A program made the position numbers and the translations under genes. Shown here piece by piece: positions 62,055 through 64,000 of a stretch of 64,000 nt of DNA. The stretch's first letter is position 1; every line of letters begins with the position of its first letter. The notes under the pieces were generated by a model. That model worked only from the letters and a program-made list of their open reading frames with translations, did not search any database and was not told where the DNA came from. Origin of the DNA: Candidatus Accumulibacter contiguus (GTDB lineage Bacteria; Pseudomonadota; Gammaproteobacteria; Burkholderiales; Rhodocyclaceae); the NCBI RefSeq assembly GCF_012940005.1, contig NZ_SPMX01000022.1, positions 1-64,000 of the forward strand. Direction: 5' to 3'.

Positions 62055-63089
62055 TCATTTGTGAAGCCTAAGCTCGCAAGGCCCGCAGGGCCCACCTTCG
62101 CCTTGAACTCCGTTGTCTGCACCTTCCGCCTCTTGTTGAGCCTGCATCCCGGTCGCCAGCACTGCGGCAATGTAGTCTTCCGGCAGGCGATATTCGACAG
62201 CCAGTTCGGCGGCGCTCTTGCCGCTGGCCTGGATGCTCGCCATCCAGCCTTCGAGGCCGGTGGACAGCGAGCGACCAGCCTGTTCGCCAGCACGGGTGAT
62301 GCTTTCCCCGGCTTCGACGGCGTACTTGTTGGCGTAGCCACGCGGCGTCACCATCAGGCCGTGCCGGATGAAAGTCCTGGAATTGCCGATCAGCACCGTC
62401 GACAGCATGCCGATGTCGCACTCGTTCATGCGCTCGAGCGTCGTCAGTTCGATGCTCTGCTTCGGGCGGTAGCCGGATTTGACGATGGCCACCGGCGTCT
62501 GCGGGTGACGATGGCGCAGGAAGAGACGCCGGGCCTCGACGATCTGCCGGGTGCGGCGGCCGCTCTTGGGGTTGTAGAGGGCGACGACGAAATCGGCATA
62601 GGCGACGGCATCGAGCCGGCGGGCGATGGTCGGCCACGGCGTCAGCAGGTCGGAAAGCGATATGGCACAGAAATCGTGGGTCAGCGGTGCGCCGACCAGC
62701 GCCGCACAGGTATTCAGCGCCGAAGCGCCAGGAACGATCTCGACCTCGATCTCCGAGTCCGGCGTCCAGCCGGCCTGGAACAGTACTTCGAAAGTCGGCC
62801 CGGCCATCCCGTAAACGCCGGCATCGCCCGAGGAAATCAACGCTACCTTCCTGCCCTGGCGGGCACGCTCCAGCGCCACGATGGCACGGTCGATCTCTTC
62901 GGTCATCGATTTCCTGATGATCTCCTTGCCCTTGACCAGATCGGCCACCAGACGGAGGTAGGTGGCGTAACCGATGACCGTGTCGGCTTCGGCAATCGCC
63001 GCGCGCGCGCGCGCGGTCAGGTGCTCACTGCTGCCTGGGCCGAGGCCGACGAGCATGATCTTGCCGGTTTTTTCAAGGGGAGCGTTCAT
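62055..63089 (-). CDS. cobJ: precorrin-3B C17-methyltransferase
   Basis: The product is 344 aa from ATG 63089, which overlaps the cobE stop by ATGA. IMLVGLGPGSSEHLTARARAAI, YATYLRLVADL, ISSGDAGVYGMAGP and IVPGASALNTCAALVGAPLTHDFCAISLSD are diagnostic of CobJ/CbiH. The enzyme methylates C17 with ring contraction in corrin synthesis. The last 70-80 residues form an extension with low-complexity end (EGGPCGPCELRLHK), found in some homologues. It is the last gene of the visible cobalamin operon. Confidence 0.92.
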   Translation of the reverse strand: MNAPLEKTGKIMLVGLGPGSSEHLTARARAAIAEADTVIGYATYLRLVADLVKGKEIIRKSMTEEIDRAIVALERARQGRKVALISSGDAGVYGMAGPTFEVLFQAGWTPDSEIEVEIVPGASALNTCAALVGAPLTHDFCAISLSDLLTPWPTIARRLDAVAYADFVVALYNPKSGRRTRQIVEARRLFLRHRHPQTPVAIVKSGYRPKQSIELTTLERMNECDIGMLSTVLIGNSRTFIRHGLMVTPRGYANKYAVEAGESITRAGEQAGRSLSTGLEGWMASIQASGKSAAELAVEYRLPEDYIAAVLATGMQAQQEAEGADNGVQGEGGPCGPCELRLHK

Positions 63090-63481
63090 TGGGGGATCCT
63101 GGCAATGGAGACGGTGACATGGCGGCCATCGGGACCGCGCAGCTTGTGTTTTTCGATCAGCAGCAAGGACGGCTCGGCATTCGCCGCCAGCAGCGCCGCC
63201 GCTTCGGAGACCGACGGCGTGCCGGTATGGCGGCGAACGGTTTCCGAGGGATGCGGCACCGCGACTTCGGCGAGTACCGCTGCCGGATAAAACGAACAGC
63301 GCCAGCCATTTTCCTCGACCACCTGCAGCAGGCCGGGCTCGTCGGCCTTGAGGTCGATGCTGGCGACCGCACGCACGTCGGCCAGCGTCGCAGCGCAAGC
63401 CGCCAGCGCTTCGGCGATGCCTTGTGCGATCGTCGCCGACGGCGTGCCACGGTCGCAACCGATGCCGAGGGCGACCTTCAT
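63086..63481 (-). CDS. cobE: CobE / CbiG C-terminal-domain protein
   Basis: The product is 131 aa from ATG 63481; a longer in-frame opening to 63655 overlaps the cbiG gene and has no family resemblance. VALGIGCDRGTPSATIAQGIAEAL at the start and SVSEAAALLAANAEPSLLLIEKHK toward the end are typical of CobE, the small protein homologous to the C-terminal half of CbiG. It assists hydrolysis and opening of the acetaldehyde ring in corrin synthesis. It overlaps cobJ by four bases. Confidence 0.85.
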   Translation of the reverse strand: MKVALGIGCDRGTPSATIAQGIAEALAACAATLADVRAVASIDLKADEPGLLQVVEENGWRCSFYPAAVLAEVAVPHPSETVRRHTGTPSVSEAAALLAANAEPSLLLIEKHKLRGPDGRHVTVSIARIPQ

Positions 63482-63542
63482 GCCGCTGCCCTGCGGCAAG
63501 GAGCCAGCGCGGAGTATTCCATGGCAGAAGCCGGAACCCTCT

Positions 63543-64000
63543 TCAAGCTTCGGGAGGGGGGCGATAGACGATCCGCTTTCCCGCCAGTCGGGAGGCCAGT
63601 TCAGCCGGCATCGCGCGCGTCGCAATCCACAGCACGGCAGCGAAGCGGTCGGCATCGACGTCCTCCAGTTGATCGAACAGCGTCAGATTCGCCGGCAGGG
63701 GCCCCCGCCGGCCATTGGCGTGGTTTGCCCACCAATCCCTGCTGCCCGCCTCCTGGACCAGTGCGACGGCTTCATCATTGACCACCGCGGCACTGCAGCG
63801 GACCAATTCGGCATGCGTCGCTTCGAACACCCAGCCGAGTTCGCGGCCAAACAGGTCGACGGCCAGCGTCTGACGAGCGTCGGAAGCGGTGGTCAATACC
63901 GGCGTCGCGCCGAGCGCGCCGGCCAAGTGCCCGGCCAGTGCATTGGCACCACCGAGGTGGCCGGAAAGCACCGGGATGACGAACCGAGCGGCTTCGTCGA
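63543..64000 (-). CDS. cbiG: CbiG N-terminal/central domain (cobalt-precorrin-5A hydrolase), partial
   Basis: The frame is open to the right edge of the window. FVIPVLSGHLGGANALA with TTASDARQTLAVDLFG is the diagnostic CbiG block; the rest (VVNDEAVALVQEAG, NLTLFDQLEDVD, VYRPP at the end) fits the central linker. CbiG releases acetaldehyde from the ring A lactone of cobalt-precorrin-5A. The C-terminal domain is encoded separately as cobE, 61 bases downstream. The 5' end lies outside the window. Confidence 0.85.
   Translation of the reverse strand, partial: DEAARFVIPVLSGHLGGANALAGHLAGALGATPVLTTASDARQTLAVDLFGRELGWVFEATHAELVRCSAAVVNDEAVALVQEAGSRDWWANHANGRRGPLPANLTLFDQLEDVDADRFAAVLWIATRAMPAELASRLAGKRIVYRPPPEA

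Overview
The window reads as one stretch of a GC-rich betaproteobacterial chromosome. Gene content (FbpB-type permease, CobA/CobJ/CobE/CbiG cobalamin genes, ChrA, DUF2760/Hsp70 pair, GtrA/GT9/GT39 genes) and the many intergenic gene wrecks fit Rhodocyclales, with 'Candidatus Accumulibacter' my best guess. This is inferred from general familiarity; no marker gene in the window proves it.

Layout. 1-400: end of a PIN-domain toxin gene, a small partner gene and an attC-like site, i.e. a probable integron cassette, followed by about 370 bp without a convincing gene. 758-7733 (minus strand): DUF2189 membrane protein, a DEDDh exonuclease overlapping a SWIM-SNF2 helicase, and an iron-type ABC permease. 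7730-8482: wreckage of a helicase and of an AAA+ ATPase. 8850-12525 (plus): GT39, GT9 and GtrA genes joined by ATGA overlaps (envelope polysaccharide). 12575-19228 (minus): queA, a second large SNF2 helicase, chrA. 19356: tRNA-Leu(CAA). 19523-20668 (minus): cobA and a secreted repeat peptide. 20883-26716 (plus): an outer-membrane barrel, an arylsulfatase and four small exported proteins. 26721: peroxiredoxin. 27357-30825 (minus): flavoprotein, then mtnA with a class II aldolase (5'-methylthioadenosine salvage). 30958: acyl-CoA synthetase.

33106-51858 is the main accessory island: a type I BREX phage-defence locus (brxA, brxB, brxC, pglX, pglZ, brxL). The pglX-pglZ interval has grown by about 5.7 kb of further defence-like cargo: an AAA15-type ATPase with a TOPRIM/DUF4276-like partner, two DUF1016 nuclease genes (one truncated) and an AlbA_2/Schlafen-type ATP-binding protein. 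Extra partial copies of the pglX 3' end (two) and the pglZ 5' end (one) lie between the modules, so the cargo appears to have accreted stepwise by recombination on these sequences. The island is bounded by a transposase fragment on the left and, on the right, by a NYN-gene fragment and a 54-bp exact copy of part of the acyl-CoA synthetase gene.

52173-64000: a SleB-type hydrolase, a large PAS/GAF sensor kinase, a TPR protein, a DUF4921 GalT/HIT-like protein, an Hsp70 homologue with DUF2760, and cobalamin genes cobJ, cobE and cbiG.

Caution: at least six genes (24350, pglX, the AAA gene twice, the AlbA_2 gene, pglZ, possibly the 20883 barrel) are broken or altered by single-base indels, nearly all in homopolymers. 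Sequencing or assembly error is the leading explanation. If the indels are real, this BREX locus is inactive or phase-variable.
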